From Trogon surrucura (lineage: Eukaryota; Chordata; Aves; Trogoniformes; Trogonidae), in contig CM036624.1 in the NCBI GenBank assembly GCA_020746105.1, positions 25,256,084 to 25,320,083 of the forward strand: DNA of 64,000 bases, in the 5' to 3' direction. Below the pieces are notes generated by a model. It saw nothing but the letters and a program-made list of their open reading frames with translations, searched no databases and had not been told where the DNA came from. The translations under genes and the position numbers were made by a program. Positions 37,886-50,915 of this stretch are shown here, piece by piece (positions within the stretch are counted from its first letter, which is position 1; the number at the start of each line of letters is the position of its first letter).

Positions 37886-38796
37886 AAAAAAAAAACCACA
37901 AAAAAAAACCCCACCCTGCCACGATGGTTTTGTTTTAAATAAAGACAAAAAATTTCTCACCTCAGCACTAAACAGAGACCCTGAAGTTCCAGTTTCTAAA
38001 ACAGTTTTCACAACAATTCTTGCTACAATACAAATCACTACCAAGGTGTTTTGCAGACGTGTTTATGGCCCTGCCAAAGGCTGATACAAATGGATGTGGT
38101 AAATGCATCCAGTAACCCCTTCTACCAGGGTTATGCTGCACAACAGCTGATCTCTTCATACTCCTCACGGAAACACTCACTGCCACCTGACAACAGCCCA
38201 AGCTGGGCATCTCCTCCAGCAATGCCAAGACTTCTCCAGCTTACCCGCCTCTTCCAAATGCTTCTACATAGTTTCAAAGATTTTAGTTTAATTTTAGATT
38301 TGGATTTATAGAGCCCCAATTAAAAAGGCACAAAGCACACACTCGGAAGATTTAGGAAAGGTGACATTTGCCTCTTGCAAAATTCTGCCTAGTACAACAT
38401 GACAGCAGTTACCGCCATCAACAGAAATCTGGGAGTTATCATGCACCTTTGCTTGACATTTCAGAGTCACCTGGTGGCTAACGATAAAATGCTGATTTAT
38501 GATCTGTAGACTCTTATTTATTGGAGGGCAAAACTCCCCTTAGGCAGACACTGAGACAGCACAGCACACTTGTAATTTTCTGTAGTCTCTTGAGAAAGCA
38601 TATTCTAGAAGTTGCAAAGGCAGATCTGCATAAGCTTGGCACTCTCATATGCAATTTTCATTTAAATTAAGATTATAAAAGAGAATAAAATGCCATTTTA
38701 AAAGCTTGCCATTTTCTCTAACAAAATGGATGCTGCTCTATTACAGAAACTACAGTCTCTGTGGTTTGAAGAAGAAAACTAATCACAAATGCCTGT

Positions 38797-38840
38797 TGAT
38801 TCTCTCATCACTTCTGAGTGATTCTCCCATCACTACTGAG
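38797..38840 (+). repeat. 22-bp tandem duplication, two copies
   Basis: Two adjacent 22-base units of the form TGATTCTC(T/C)CATCACT(T/A)CTGAG, differing at two positions. Confidence 0.9.
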
Positions 38841-39011
38841 AAAACTGAGTTATTGATAAAACAGGATATAGAGCAAGATTTGCACCACTGGAAAATTTTA
38901 CTATGCTTCTGAGCAAACAATTGTCTTCTCATTGTAATAAAATGCTGTCAGGTGTGAATGTTCCAAAGGATGCTGTGAAGCAAGCTGTATAATTGTTAAG
39001 TATTTCCATTT

Positions 39012-39029
39012 AAAAAAAAAAAAAAAAAA
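39012..39029 (+). repeat. A18 homopolymer
   Basis: Run of 18 A on +. Simple repeat. Confidence 0.95.
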
Positions 39030-42002
39030 CCACCAACATACAAAACAACCAAAAATATAAAGTTCTCTCTTCAGAAACTGAACATACAATGTGAGTGAAA
39101 TTCTCCACGGTAGTGATTTTGCAATTTGGTAATAAGGACCATCTAAATCTAGACAAATATCCTTCGCTTCTGGAAGAAAAATAGGCTGCTACTTGTAAAA
39201 GTTATTGATTCGATGCAGCCTTCCTAAACGACACAATTAAAGTAAAATGCCTCCTAAACAGAGATAAAAAAAAAATGCAAGTAGCCCCTGACAACTTCAA
39301 GCCAACACAGATGGCAAAGCTCAGCTGAATTCTTTAGCACCGCCATTCCTTAGGCCAGTGCTGTGACCAGACCGAGCTCCACTTTCCATTCCATGTCAGA
39401 GCTTGGAAGTGCACGTTACTCCTTAGGAACAGCTACGCTGTAATATTAAAGCTCCCGCGGAATCACATAAGCGGCCGATTGGCAATATCCCCGTTCTAAT
39501 AAATCTCTTTCTGTATGGTCTCCACACTGTCATACAACTAAGGAGCAGGCTGAGATTGTTTTAAGTCTCTCCTGATGGCTTCTCTAATACTCACCAGAAC
39601 ACTGACCCACACATCTGTACAGGCTTCAAGAAGCACGTGGCTACACAAAACACTAGCTCAGTCCTTGCCAGAGGCTGGCAGCGCAGCTGCAGAACACCTC
39701 AGCCACATCCCACAACAACTCCGTTCCTCCATTTCTCCCACCAATACATCCACGCTATCTAGGCAACAAACTGAACTGCCTTGTGATCTAGTAGATCCTT
39801 GCCCCATTTCCCCCCCACCTCTTAGAAACCCCAGTGGACGCTCCCTACTGTTACTTCTGTCCCCCAGGTGTCCAGCTTGAGGTGGACCCAGAGGCAGGCC
39901 AGAGGAGAAGGCAACTTGAGGTGGAAACAAGCTGGAGGGCAGATAATGTTGACAGATCACAAGAAGTACAGAAGACAGGATAACAGCTGGAAAGAACTGA
40001 AAAATGTGGCAAGGACCAAGGGATTAAAAACCCTAAAAAAAAAATTGATGAATCTCATTAACCCTCAAGCTGCACAAACATCTGAGAACCAACCACACTG
40101 GCCAAAGTGGGATGCAATCTGCTATCACCTGATACTCTGATTAGAAAGTTAACACTAGGAAATACCAGGAGAACACATTATTTGGATTATAACCTTGCTA
40201 AGAGACCTTAAAATGCAGCTGTAGTAAGTTGGGGAACACCAATAAGACCAACGTTTCTGTTTATCAAAGTCAAAGATTACAATATTCAAGCAGCAACTGG
40301 TACCAGTGGACCACGTGGAGGGGTAAACTTTAAGCAAAAACCACAACTAGATGCTGAAGCAAGTCCACCTGAAAATGGAAGAAACAAGCTTTGCCTTTCT
40401 AATGCTCTTGGTGGTAGATTAAATAACAGAGCAGGAGTTTCCTCCTCTCCATACCTTTACCTTGAGGTATGTGTCTTTTAGGAAACTGTGTATTAACAAA
40501 CTCAGGAGTTAATGCCTTGGACTAAATGAAAGATACTGGTTTGCAATACACAGAAAAATCAGAAAAGGCATCTAAAAATCATCCTATCTTAAAGCACATG
40601 CATAAAGGATAGGTATCTGCTATTGCTATTAAGTACTCTTTGCTCACCATGAACTGTGAACTGCTGTGATTCAGCCCTGATGACAATCTGCATAGGACTC
40701 AGTATACTTACTTGTAGTGGAACTATTACTTTTCCTCCAAACTTACTTTCTCAGTAAATTAAAAGCTACAGAGTATGATTTCTTACTACATGAAAAAGTT
40801 ATTGAAAACAGGAAAAATTTAAAGGCAAACATTAAAAAAAATGAAGCACCTTCCAAAATGGCAATAGTCTAGCTTCTTCTGGATATGCTTCTGCGCCTAA
40901 ATGCATTTCTAGGTACCATTTCTTTCACAAAATCATGCCACAATCAGCGAATAAAACAGATGATACTTGTGCTTAAATTCTCAGTGCTTAAATTGAATAC
41001 TTGAATTTTCAACCCTGATATTCTTTTAACATAGCTGGTTTACACAATATGCAGCATGGCAGTACATCCTCTGGCGAAGAAGGAAGGAAAGATAACTAAG
41101 ATACAATTCTCTAAGCTAAACTAGGAGCCTGAAATCAGTAATAAATCTTTTATTTGACAAAGGTGATGAAATGATGCTCTGCAAACTGCTAGTAGCATAC
41201 CACTTCCAAATCCAACATATGACAGTGCCAATAGATGTCAAATGCTTTACGTTAAAAAAAAAAATCAATATTCACATTATGGCCTTTAAGTCTTCTTAAG
41301 ATAGTTCACTTCTAACTGACGGGAAAAAAAAGTAAATTTATGTTGTTCTCCTTCCATAGCGGAAGACAAGGGTAAGACAAGGACAGGTAGCACAATCTTT
41401 TTTTTATAAAAACACAAAGAAACGGATGTAATTTATACCTGAAAGTTCGCTTTCCAACAAATTATGTGTAGAAAAATTTACAATACCCTTGTCTATGAAA
41501 TAGAAGTAGTATGCACTCTCTAACACTAGGCACCAGGTTTGGATCTAACATTATGGCTGCGACAGACTGTTTCATGAGCCCAGCATGTCTAAAACAATGT
41601 GTCTCATGGCAGCATGTCTCTTCTCTGCACTGAGTTCTCAGTAATAGCCAAAATTCATGGCATCGCTTCTGTCACACACAAAAGAAAACTAGTACCTGGT
41701 AGGTCAAGGTATTTTATCAAAAAGAAAAGAATCCTAGGCGTTAAAATTAGATAGATGAGGTGGCTCTACTAACACGTGCACACACTAACACATGCACACC
41801 TGCAAACTGTCTTCAAAAACCAGGTCCCTGTTCGGGTACAAAAAAAAACATGGGGGAAAAAAAAAAACCCTTACAGTTATTACTCCTTTTAACTGTATCA
41901 CTGAGCAACTGCAAGACTTACATTAAATCCCAATCAGAACTTGTTTCTGTGCAACTGCAAGGTTCTTTTCCTCATAAGCCTGTTCAGTCAGATTTTGAAC
42001 TT

Positions 42003-42330
42003 CTCTAAACTTTGGGCACCAAAGACATCCTGGAGCAATGCGTTCCACACCTTAAACTACACATAGGATGAAGCATTTAATCTCAAACCTAATGACGGTC
42101 TTCAGTCCTCACAAGAGGAAGAGAAAACAAATGTCCTCACTCTCTTTTTCTCTCTGCTAGGACTTTGTCAAGTCTAACACAGATGTCCCTTGTCCCCAGG
42201 ATCTCTGCTGAAGATCTGGGAAGACGGCTGTTCATCGTTGCTCCATTTCTCTGAATTTTAAGTTCTACTATGTTCTTTCCTAGACGGAGGACTAAAAACT
42301 GGCGATCACTGAGGGCATAAGACACACCAC
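42003..42330 (-). mobile_element. ancient CR1-like LINE relic, ORF2 C-terminal region
   Basis: On minus the frame FLVLRLGKNIVELKIQRNG then ATMN parallels the W.P.L.KDI..LE.VQRRATKM segment near the C-terminus of CR1-type ORF2. The + strand text (GCAATGCGTTCCACACC, then GGATGAAGCATTT) also matches the antisense of the familiar old-CR1 stretch about a residual failing to be met. Heavy divergence and stops show an old, dead copy. The boundaries are approximate. Confidence 0.55.
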
Positions 42331-45300
42331 AGACTAAGACAACAATGCAATTATGCCTTCATTTTATTTTCTATTCATCTCATAGTAATTTGTAAAATTA
42401 TTTTCTTTTTTGATCACTGCTGACCACACGGAAGCTGAGTGGGCTATTGTGCAAAGACACTGAAGGCTTATCACTTTCATCTTGTAAAACTGGGTCTGGC
42501 AAAGCAGAGAAGAAACCACTTGAGAAAATATTTTAAAAGGAGTCCTTGACAAATACAGTCTTGCTCTCAATAGATACAATCTTGGCGAGATAATTATGTC
42601 TAAATTACATTTTCTAAGTAGCTTAAACTCCACTGGACAAAAGTTCTCGGCAGACTGAGTTGAGAGCAATGCAAAACGTTTTTAAAGGTAGTTGGTGCTA
42701 CTAAATGAAACATAAAAGTGGAACGCTGGAAGGTAAATGCTTTGACTCAGTGCAATGAGCAGCCTACTCCTTGCTGGGCTCTAAGGATGGAACGGTGCTA
42801 AACGCCGCCTCGGCAGGGGCGGTCTCCTTGATCAATGAAGATAAAGTTCTGCCCAGACCAGTAAGACCAGATGCAGAACACAGGATGAGAAGAAAGCCGT
42901 GTCCACATTTTTAAAATTTATTTTGAAGAAAGTTAGTGCTCACACCTTGCTGTACACCTTCACATTTTTACAGACTTAAGTCTGAGCAGTTTGTGTTGTG
43001 TGTTTTTTTTCCATTCACAGTACAACTCTCTGTTTTCTTACATTTACAAAAAAAATAATGAAGTGTTGCTTACAAATGTATTTCATCTTTTTCCACACGT
43101 GAATGAGTTTTGAAAGAAAAGTCCAAGGAGACTAAGGCATCCTCCAGCACCAAGCTCAGTGAAGCAGCTGCAACACTATTACTCACTGTCCTGCCTGTGG
43201 TGAAAACAATGCCTCAGCTATGCCTCGGTGGGCAACAAAGGAGCTCATTCTTCAAGAGTTATTCAATTCTTTGTGTCTTGGCCGAGTCTGCAAACTCAGA
43301 AGGCTGGAGACGAGTTAATGTTCACCAGGACAGCTGAAATGTAATGTGGATAGGTGCCCTGTTTAAGAACTGGACCAAGGGCTCCTCAGATTTGTCTCTC
43401 AATCCACAGCACGGACGTGTGAAGAGAAAAGAAACCAGGGGAGCAGGGTAGGAGCTGAGCAGGCAGAGTGCTTCCCCAAGTGCCAGCAATCTCTGACTCA
43501 TGGATCACTGCACAGAAATCTAAGGATTTTTCCTCCCTAGTCATCTTGTCATCATAAAGAGGGGTTTTTTTCATTAAAAAAATATGCTAGGTTCAGACAC
43601 TTTGCTGCTCCAGTCCAAAACCTTTAGCCAAGTAACCTCTCCAGTTCCTCATCTCTTCTCCCCTCGCTGTTTTTCCTTCAACTGTCCACCCATCACTGGA
43701 TTTCTCAGAAACCACAGACTCCTTGGTTAATGAATCTCCCACACTGACAAATGAAGAAATAATTTATTTCTACTCCCTATTTATAAGCCACCCAGAAGGA
43801 AAGTCAAAGCACCTCCCCAGACATCACACTGAACACAGTGCAAACACAGCAGCAATGCTGCCTGATAAAACACAGCACTGCTCAGCTGAAGTTCCCTCGC
43901 TCCAGTCACCAGAAAGACAGAAGAGGTCTCAAAATAGGTTTTGCTTACTGGCAACAGCAACACTTATGCATACGGATTTCATATGACGCACCGCAAAACA
44001 CAAACTTTCTAGCTTGGAAGGGAGACAAGAAAAAGCTAAGACACCAAACGTGAGACGGAAAGCTCTGTGACATCCCCTTCTTGCTTGGAGAAAGAAGTCG
44101 CCACTTCCCTGCAGGGCACCCAGACCTACCAAACCACTTAGACTCATGGCTGAGAGATCATCACTGACACACACAGGGTAGGGAACGAAAACTGGTGAGT
44201 TGTCCCACCCAAGAGCCACAACTTATGCCCAAGCTCAATTCTTTCGTAAGTTATACAGTGGAAACGGGAATTACTTTTACACAAGAGGCTAAAAACAAGT
44301 CCATGAAAGGTCTCGCTCTGTGCTCAGCCACAGGTACAAGTGTCACGCTGGAGCACAGCTTTTCTCGTCCTCTTATACTGTACAGATACATTTGCAAAAT
44401 GCCCTCCCTCCTTGGTGGCTGTGCTTGCTTTCGTAGACAAAACACAACTAATCCTGCAGTTTCTCTCACCTCTTTTTCTCTTCTCAAGCTTCTGGGAGAC
44501 GGGGAGAGGTCACACTGTTCAAGTAGCTTCATCTAAGAGGAGATCTTCCATAATACCTGTGAGTTCCCATCCAGCCTGTGATCGGGACAAGATGGGAGAG
44601 GGTAGGGGAGGCTCTTCTGAATTTTACCGCTTCCAGGCAGTTCAAGCAGAGGAAAGCATCATTATCTCCACAGAAACCGGCACGTCCCAGGCATTCATCC
44701 AAGCTGACCAAAGGTGCTTGGGCTTTGGATACCACAGTGAATGCTACAGCTACACACCAAATGATGCGGCAGTATGACCACATTGAGGGTCAAGAGACCT
44801 AATTCTCGTATTTTTCCTCTATAAGGCATGAAGGGCTATTGTTTCTCCCGTCCATTCCCCACTGTCAGCAAGTAGAGGCTGAAGGACAGCAAAAGCCGTA
44901 TGTTGAGGCAGATGATAGAAAAAGGCTCAGCTCATTGCTAATCACTGGTTAAGAACTGAGATACGAGTGCCTAGACTTGTTATACTGTCATTTCTCTTTG
45001 CAGTCTACTTAGTAGGTACATCCTAATTTATCAGCAGTCTGTTTAGACTGTCTTGTGCGCTCCAGCCTCCATCTAATAAGTAGCCATCCAAGCCACGTTC
45101 TGCCAATTCTCACGATTTGCTTATGTCGCCCACTCTTCTTACACAGGCAGCTGCTAAATCCTCAGTGTCGACTCAACTGAAAATTACAAACTCCTTCTGG
45201 ATGGCACTGCAGGTCACTAATAATTATTCTTCGACTGTAAGAGCAGTCTTATAAAGGAGGAATTGAAAATAATTTGATGTTTTGTCATTCAAGTTTATTC

Positions 45301-48300
45301 TCACACTTCCGCAGCAACCCTTCTTCAATTTACTTAAAGTATACGGTAATTTTTAACTACAGGTTTGGACAACAAAAAAGCAGGATGAATCATTCTGGAT
45401 ATTTAAAGCCTACAATCAGACAGCTTGAGTCTCCTTGTATTTTGCTATAGTTCTCAAGCCAGCATTTTGTTTTCTACTTATCAGCAAGAACACTTCTATA
45501 GGGAGCACTAATTCATTTAAACATGCAAAACACTTAAAGATTTTGGAATTTTTTTTATATTCTACAAAGCTTTAAAGGCCCTTGTTCTTCCCTCCACATT
45601 GATTTTTGCTCTCTTTGTAACTGCACACCCAGAATTAGAGGGCATTAGAGCTAAACTGGGAAGATAGCACATGTGTATAAATATATCATGTAAAAATAAA
45701 ACTGGGCAGATGCATAGGAAACACCCTGCAGCACATATTACCCTTGTTTTCCTCATCACTGCATGGGCAACACATGTCTACTGGTACAGGACTTCAGAAG
45801 CCAGGACCGCTCTCAGGGATAAACACAGGCCATACTGTTGGAGAGAAGATGCTCTGGGCAAGTTAGCCCTTTCGCTTTAGCTGCTTTCCAGCAGTTGTAT
45901 GTTGGAGCAAGGCAAAAGTAACTTTTAATTTGTTCTGCCCTTAACTCTCAAGATGGCAGAGCTACAAAATATTCAGTTTGTATAAACAGCCTTAGACCAA
46001 GCAAAGCTTGCTGGAAAGTTGTCTCAGGTTGGATAAATCCATGATAGCAACCCATGTTTCCTGCTGTTTGTTGTTTTGTGGGGGATTTTTTAGCATAGCT
46101 TCGAAATATATTACAGTAGCAGCAACTTCCACACACACGTAACACTTCAGGCTTCTGTTAACACTCAAGTTGTTACTTTATTATGCTCCACAAAATTAGC
46201 TTCTTGAAGAACTCAAGAAATTACTGTACACATAGAAACAGGAGCAATCAAGAGTCGCATCAGCAGAATTTCAACCGTGTCATCCAGTAGTCCAGTCTAC
46301 AGCTACACATGTTAACAAAAAAAAAAAAACACACAAGTCCCATAGCCTGTCAGAACAATTCATGTTGATATAACACTGTCATATGTCAACACACTGGCCT
46401 TTTAGATAGCAATGATGAACAGCCTGCATCGATTCAAGTGATATAACATCAAATGGCACATCTCCAGCTCGTGAGTTCTACATCAAAATCTACCTCAAAT
46501 ATGAAATCCCAAATGTAGGGATTAATGATACATCCCAAAGGATTCCGAAAGCACTGTTCCTGACCTTCACAACCAAATTAGTGGATTCCCCTTTACTCCT
46601 CCCTTATAGAGCAGCTAAAATTTCTCTTGGCCTCCTTTTCTATACCCAGAGCAGAAGAGCTCGTGATAATCCCCTCTGAATGCAGTATTTAACACCTACC
46701 TGGTAGGTGACAGGTGCTACAATGCAAGATTAGCACAGTGAGGTCCTTTCACAGAGAAGCAAAGTCACCATCGGCCAAGTCTACCAGCACCCTGCACCTT
46801 TCACACACGCATAAAAATTTACGTTAAGGTCTTGAGGGGCAGGGGGAGGATATTTATCTTCCCACAAAAGCAACAGATAGACACTTGGGCAAACAGAGGG
46901 CCATCGCAGGGCTCACCTCCTGGGCAACCATCCTCAGGATAAGGATGCTGAATTCTCAACAGCAGCATCACATGAACCTTTGCAAGTCCTGCTGCTTTCA
47001 CACCAGCAAACACATACCTGACAAGACACTTAATAATCTTTCGAGAGAACTAAGTGCATATAAAAACCCAATCCGAGATGGCAAGTGAGGAAGTAGTAAG
47101 TAAGAGCCAAGATTAGACAAGAATCAACCACACAGCAGCTATCTGAATCTACAAGAATCAAATAAGCAACTATAGACAGAAATACTGAAGCATTTTCCCT
47201 GAACTTCAATCTAACCTAGAATAATTCTTACCCTGGAGTTACTTATCACCCCAACACAGGCTGACTCATGGCCCCAAGGAGTCTATAGAGGTTCTACAGA
47301 AGAAAGAGGGACGCAAACAGCAACGGACAGGAATAGGATCAATCAATCTTCTCTCTCTTCCACTTGAACTTCTTTGAACACATAAGAATTAAAAGTCAGC
47401 TAAGCCTGTTTGTTATTCAGTTCCGCAGTCATCATCTGATTGTTACAGGTCACAACACTATGAGAACTATATCTACATTTCTTGCCACACTCAAGATATC
47501 TTCCCAAATCTCATCTCCCAGCAACCATAACCCACGCTGGTTGAGCAAGTCTTTCCTCTGAAACAGTCAAACACAGGATGAAAGGCAAGGAAAGACTGTG
47601 CTTTCCTTCACTAAGACTTGGCAGAGGAAGATAGCAAAAACCGTCCTCTGAAGTTCACTACAGCTCTGACGTTATTGATTTCTAAACCAATGCCAGCAAA
47701 GTACCTGTTGAAACAGAGGCATTCATTTAACATGGGAAAAGAAAAGGAGGGGGGAGGAATAAAAAATAAACAAAACCCACAAAATCAGGAGATTATGATT
47801 TTAACTTTTCCAGTCCAGACTGCCCCTCCTTATCGCTCTGGATAGGCTTCTTCACTTTTGTGAAGACCCCAGAGCCCATGTTGTTTTCCTCTTTAATGGT
47901 CATGTGTTCTCCTGACTATCTCCTATGGACCAAACAAAACAAAGAGTACCTTTAGCATCTCGCCTCTCCAGAATTAGTTCTTTACATTCATCTCCTGTGT
48001 ACATGAGGCCTTCCATGAATACAAAACTACAGCACAAACTGCCTAAGCAACATGGACTTTCAGCTTCTCCCAAGTATCAAACTAGCTTCGCTGCACTCCT
48101 TAAAATGTAACGTCAGCATGAAAAAACATTACACGGGAGAAGCTGTACTCTATTATGCTGGAAACTTTCGCTCTCAATTATGCTAACTACCACAGTGAAA
48201 ACATGCAATTAGTAACACATCCTATAGATACTGTTAAGCAATCTGTGGCAATGAAGAGAATTCAATTTGAGAGAGTAGCCCACAGCAATGAAGACTGCAG

Positions 48301-50307
48301 GAAAAAACTGTACCTCCACTTCAGCTACCCGTAAGGTCACCGGACGGGCTTTTGGTGCAAGAAATGCAGTGGAAACAACCAGGCCTGCTCCACCAGCAGA
48401 CACACTATTCCACAGCCAGGGTTCGTTTTGCCAGCTCCATTCTGCAAGCACACTAATTATCCCACAACAGGAATGGTTACCACGAGGAGCTATTGCAGAA
48501 CACTCCCTGGTCAACAGAGACAACTCTTAACCCAGCTGTAGCCTCAAAACCGAAATGGAAACCCAGGAACCCTAACTTGCCTGAGGAGCAGAGGTATCTT
48601 ATTCCTTAAATAAAAAAGTAAGACTTTGAAAAAAAAAAAATTTTAAACCCAGTATTTTCCAACAATCCATGTAAAATCCTCAGCTGTGTTTGGAAATCAC
48701 ACTAAGAACACTGTGGAAAGCTTTCCAAACGTAATTCTCATTCCAGACTTGAGACTGTAAACCTCCCAAGTTTACCAGACACCAGCATCACCCCAAGCGC
48801 AGCCCAAGAGATGCGGCATCTTCCAAGCAGAATGTCAGCGAAGCAAATGCCATCTCCACTCGCACATAAGCTGCCACTGATCCTGGTGCATAGACACCCT
48901 TGGAAATATTTTTCCAGGATTTTGTAAGGAAAAAGAGCTGTGTAGTACCTTCCAGGCATAACATTTTACATTATACAAGGGCTTCTCAGACTGGTCTTTT
49001 TTCCTGTATTATAAGGGTGCTCTCATGAGCTGCTTAAGTGATCAAACAAGCACTAAAGACTGCAAGCAAACAGACCACAGTATGAACAAGCAATGCCCAC
49101 TTCAGAACAGAGAAGCAAGACATTCACTTATCCCTGATGAATTATGAATAACTTTACACTTACAGAATGTTTCCTTAAAATTTTTAACATTGAAATACAA
49201 TGCATCCATTGCATCCCCCCCATTATACAGACAGCGGGGAGACTCAAGACATTTCAGGTCAATCACTATGAGCGTTGACGTCACCAAAACTTATGATCAA
49301 CGTGTCCAACTGATGGTCACTGAGGTACAGTGCTGCTCTCACGTCACTCATGAGATGGGCAGAGGGGCTGCTTTTGCCCGGCAGGAACACCCTGCTGGCA
49401 CAGCGTAATCCTAAATGCCAAGGAAGCCAAATCCACAGCAGCGAGGGGTAGCAAACCAGCAGGGCTTGTGCCCTTGGACATCCTTGCTTTGCTCTAGGAA
49501 ACAATAGACACTAGACCAGAAGAATGGTGGGACCACGTGGAAGCACTCATTTTGCATTTCCCCCTCCGTGTTCCACAAGTCTTACAGCTCTTTCGGCAGA
49601 GATGAATTTGAGCTGTCACTCAGAGTCCAGGAAAAACAGGGAAGTGCTAATTTATAAGTTACTAATCTGCAAGTGTTTTATCTGCCTATTTTTGGACACC
49701 GAAGTATCTCATTGCTCTCCTTATTTCCATTTCCCTCCTGCTGCCACAGTGATGGGCCCAGGTTGCAGCCCAACAACAGTTGTGGCAGGGATGATGTTAC
49801 ATGTTACCCCTTTTCAGCCCATCCCAAGACATCACCACTGTGAGTGGTGCTATTTTAATTCATGTGACAATGGAGGTTCTTCTGAGCATTCGTCAAGTCA
49901 GTTCAGATTCACATAACACTCAAATTAGCAGATCTGCCAGCAAAACTGAAGGCAAGAGAAAACTATTGAAAGAAGGGGAAGAAGTTCTGAGTTGGGTTGC
50001 TCTTGTCTGTGGTTTGTTTTCTTTTAAACAGACATTTAACACACCTGATCAACCAACCATGCAGAGAGGAGGCTCTCCCACTCCAGGTAGTGGTTGCAGA
50101 CATTTAGGAGACAGACACTCATTCAAAGCAACCCATTTCTGTGCAGATCAATCATGCACTACATTTTAAGTTTTCCACATAAGGCAAAATAAATACAAAA
50201 TGGATGGTATCCACACCAGCAAATTGCAGGAGGTTAATCAGTAAGAATTAACATACCCAGTACCAGGAGGAGATTTAAAGGGACCTCAATTTCATTCTCA
50301 GGTCAGC
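42331..50307. other. non-coding stretch, no gene seen
   Basis: No gene is supported. The open frames at 44195-44777 on both strands lie in a moderately GC-rich patch and have no family resemblance. An A-run occurs near 46318-46330. No transposon is recognised. Confidence 0.6.
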
Positions 50308-50413
50308 TGAAAACTCAAGGTCAAGTAATTTAATCCACTAGACTCCCTGTTTCCATGTGTAAGTGGGGCTTTTACTGTCCTACTTCCACCACAAGCCTTT
50401 ACTAAGGATAAAA
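50308..50413 (+). mobile_element. MIR-like SINE relic
   Basis: CAGCTG..., then GGTCAAGTAATTTAATCC, then CCCTGTTTCC and GTGTAAGTGGGG, with ACTGTCCTAC. The order and spacing match the conserved MIR core (tagctgtg..ccttgggcaagt..cttaacc..cagtttcc..ctgtaaaatgggg..). Divergence is high, as expected for an old amniote MIR. It ends about ten bases before the CR1 at 50424, so the CR1 probably inserted beside or into it. Confidence 0.5.
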
Positions 50414-50423
50414 ATCTATCAAA

Positions 50424-50915
50424 CACAGAATCACAGAATGTTCAGAGTTGGAAAAGACCTTGAAAGATCTAGTCCAGCCCCCCTTTCAGAGCAGGATCAC
50501 CCACAGCAGGGCACACAGGAACGCGTCCAGGCGGGTTTTGAATGTCTCCAGAGAGGGAGACTCCACAACCTCCCTGGGCAGCCTGTGCCAGTGCTCCATC
50601 ACCCTCACAGCGAAAAAGTTTTTCCTAATGTTTTTGTAGAACCTCCTAAGCTCCAGCTTGTATCCACTGCCCCTTGTCCTATCACGGGACATCACTGAGA
50701 AGAGCCTGGCTCCATCCTCCTGACACTCCCGCTTGACATATTTACAAACATGAATGAGGTCACCCCTCAGCCTCCTCTTCTCCAGGCTATAAAGATCCAG
50801 CTGTTCAGCCTTTCCTCACCAGGGAGATGTTCCACTCCCTTCATCATTTTTGTGGCTCTGCGCTGGACTCCTTCAAGGACTTTCCTGTTCTTCTTGAACT
50901 GAGGGGCAAGTCTCT
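50424..50915 (-). mobile_element. CR1 LINE, 3' portion with decayed ORF2 end
   Basis: Starts on + with CACAGAATCACAGAATG (reverse complement of the CR1 terminal octamers), then the 3' UTR block, then on minus the ORF2 C-terminus: [20 protein letters not shown] followed by [14 protein letters not shown], with its stop at 50486-50488. Further in, KVLEGVQRRATKMMKGVEH continues the frame after a frameshift near 50767. Without gaps the frame would cover the usual last about 140 residues. The copy is 5'-truncated and dead. Similarity fades beyond about 50915. It lies on the inferred sense strand of the host transcript. Confidence 0.96.

Larger units (their letters stand above)
30003..42002. other. 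long non-coding stretch with scattered simple repeats
   Basis: No gene is supported. GC-richer patches (30250-30720, 33000-33330, 36050-36370) have a few CpGs but no recognisable product. It contains the 33455-33501 hairpin, the A10-G14 junction at 34671-34694, purine tracts at 37098-37142 and 37846-37885, the 22-bp tandem pair at 38797-38840, and A18 at 39012-39029. A 67-codon ATG-less minus frame (35967-36169) and a short minus frame ending at 37261 looked coding-like but have no family match. Confidence 0.55.

Noticed and set aside
44195..44777. Overlapping frames on both strands
   Set aside because: The frames shadow each other in a GC-moderate patch, with no recognisable domain.
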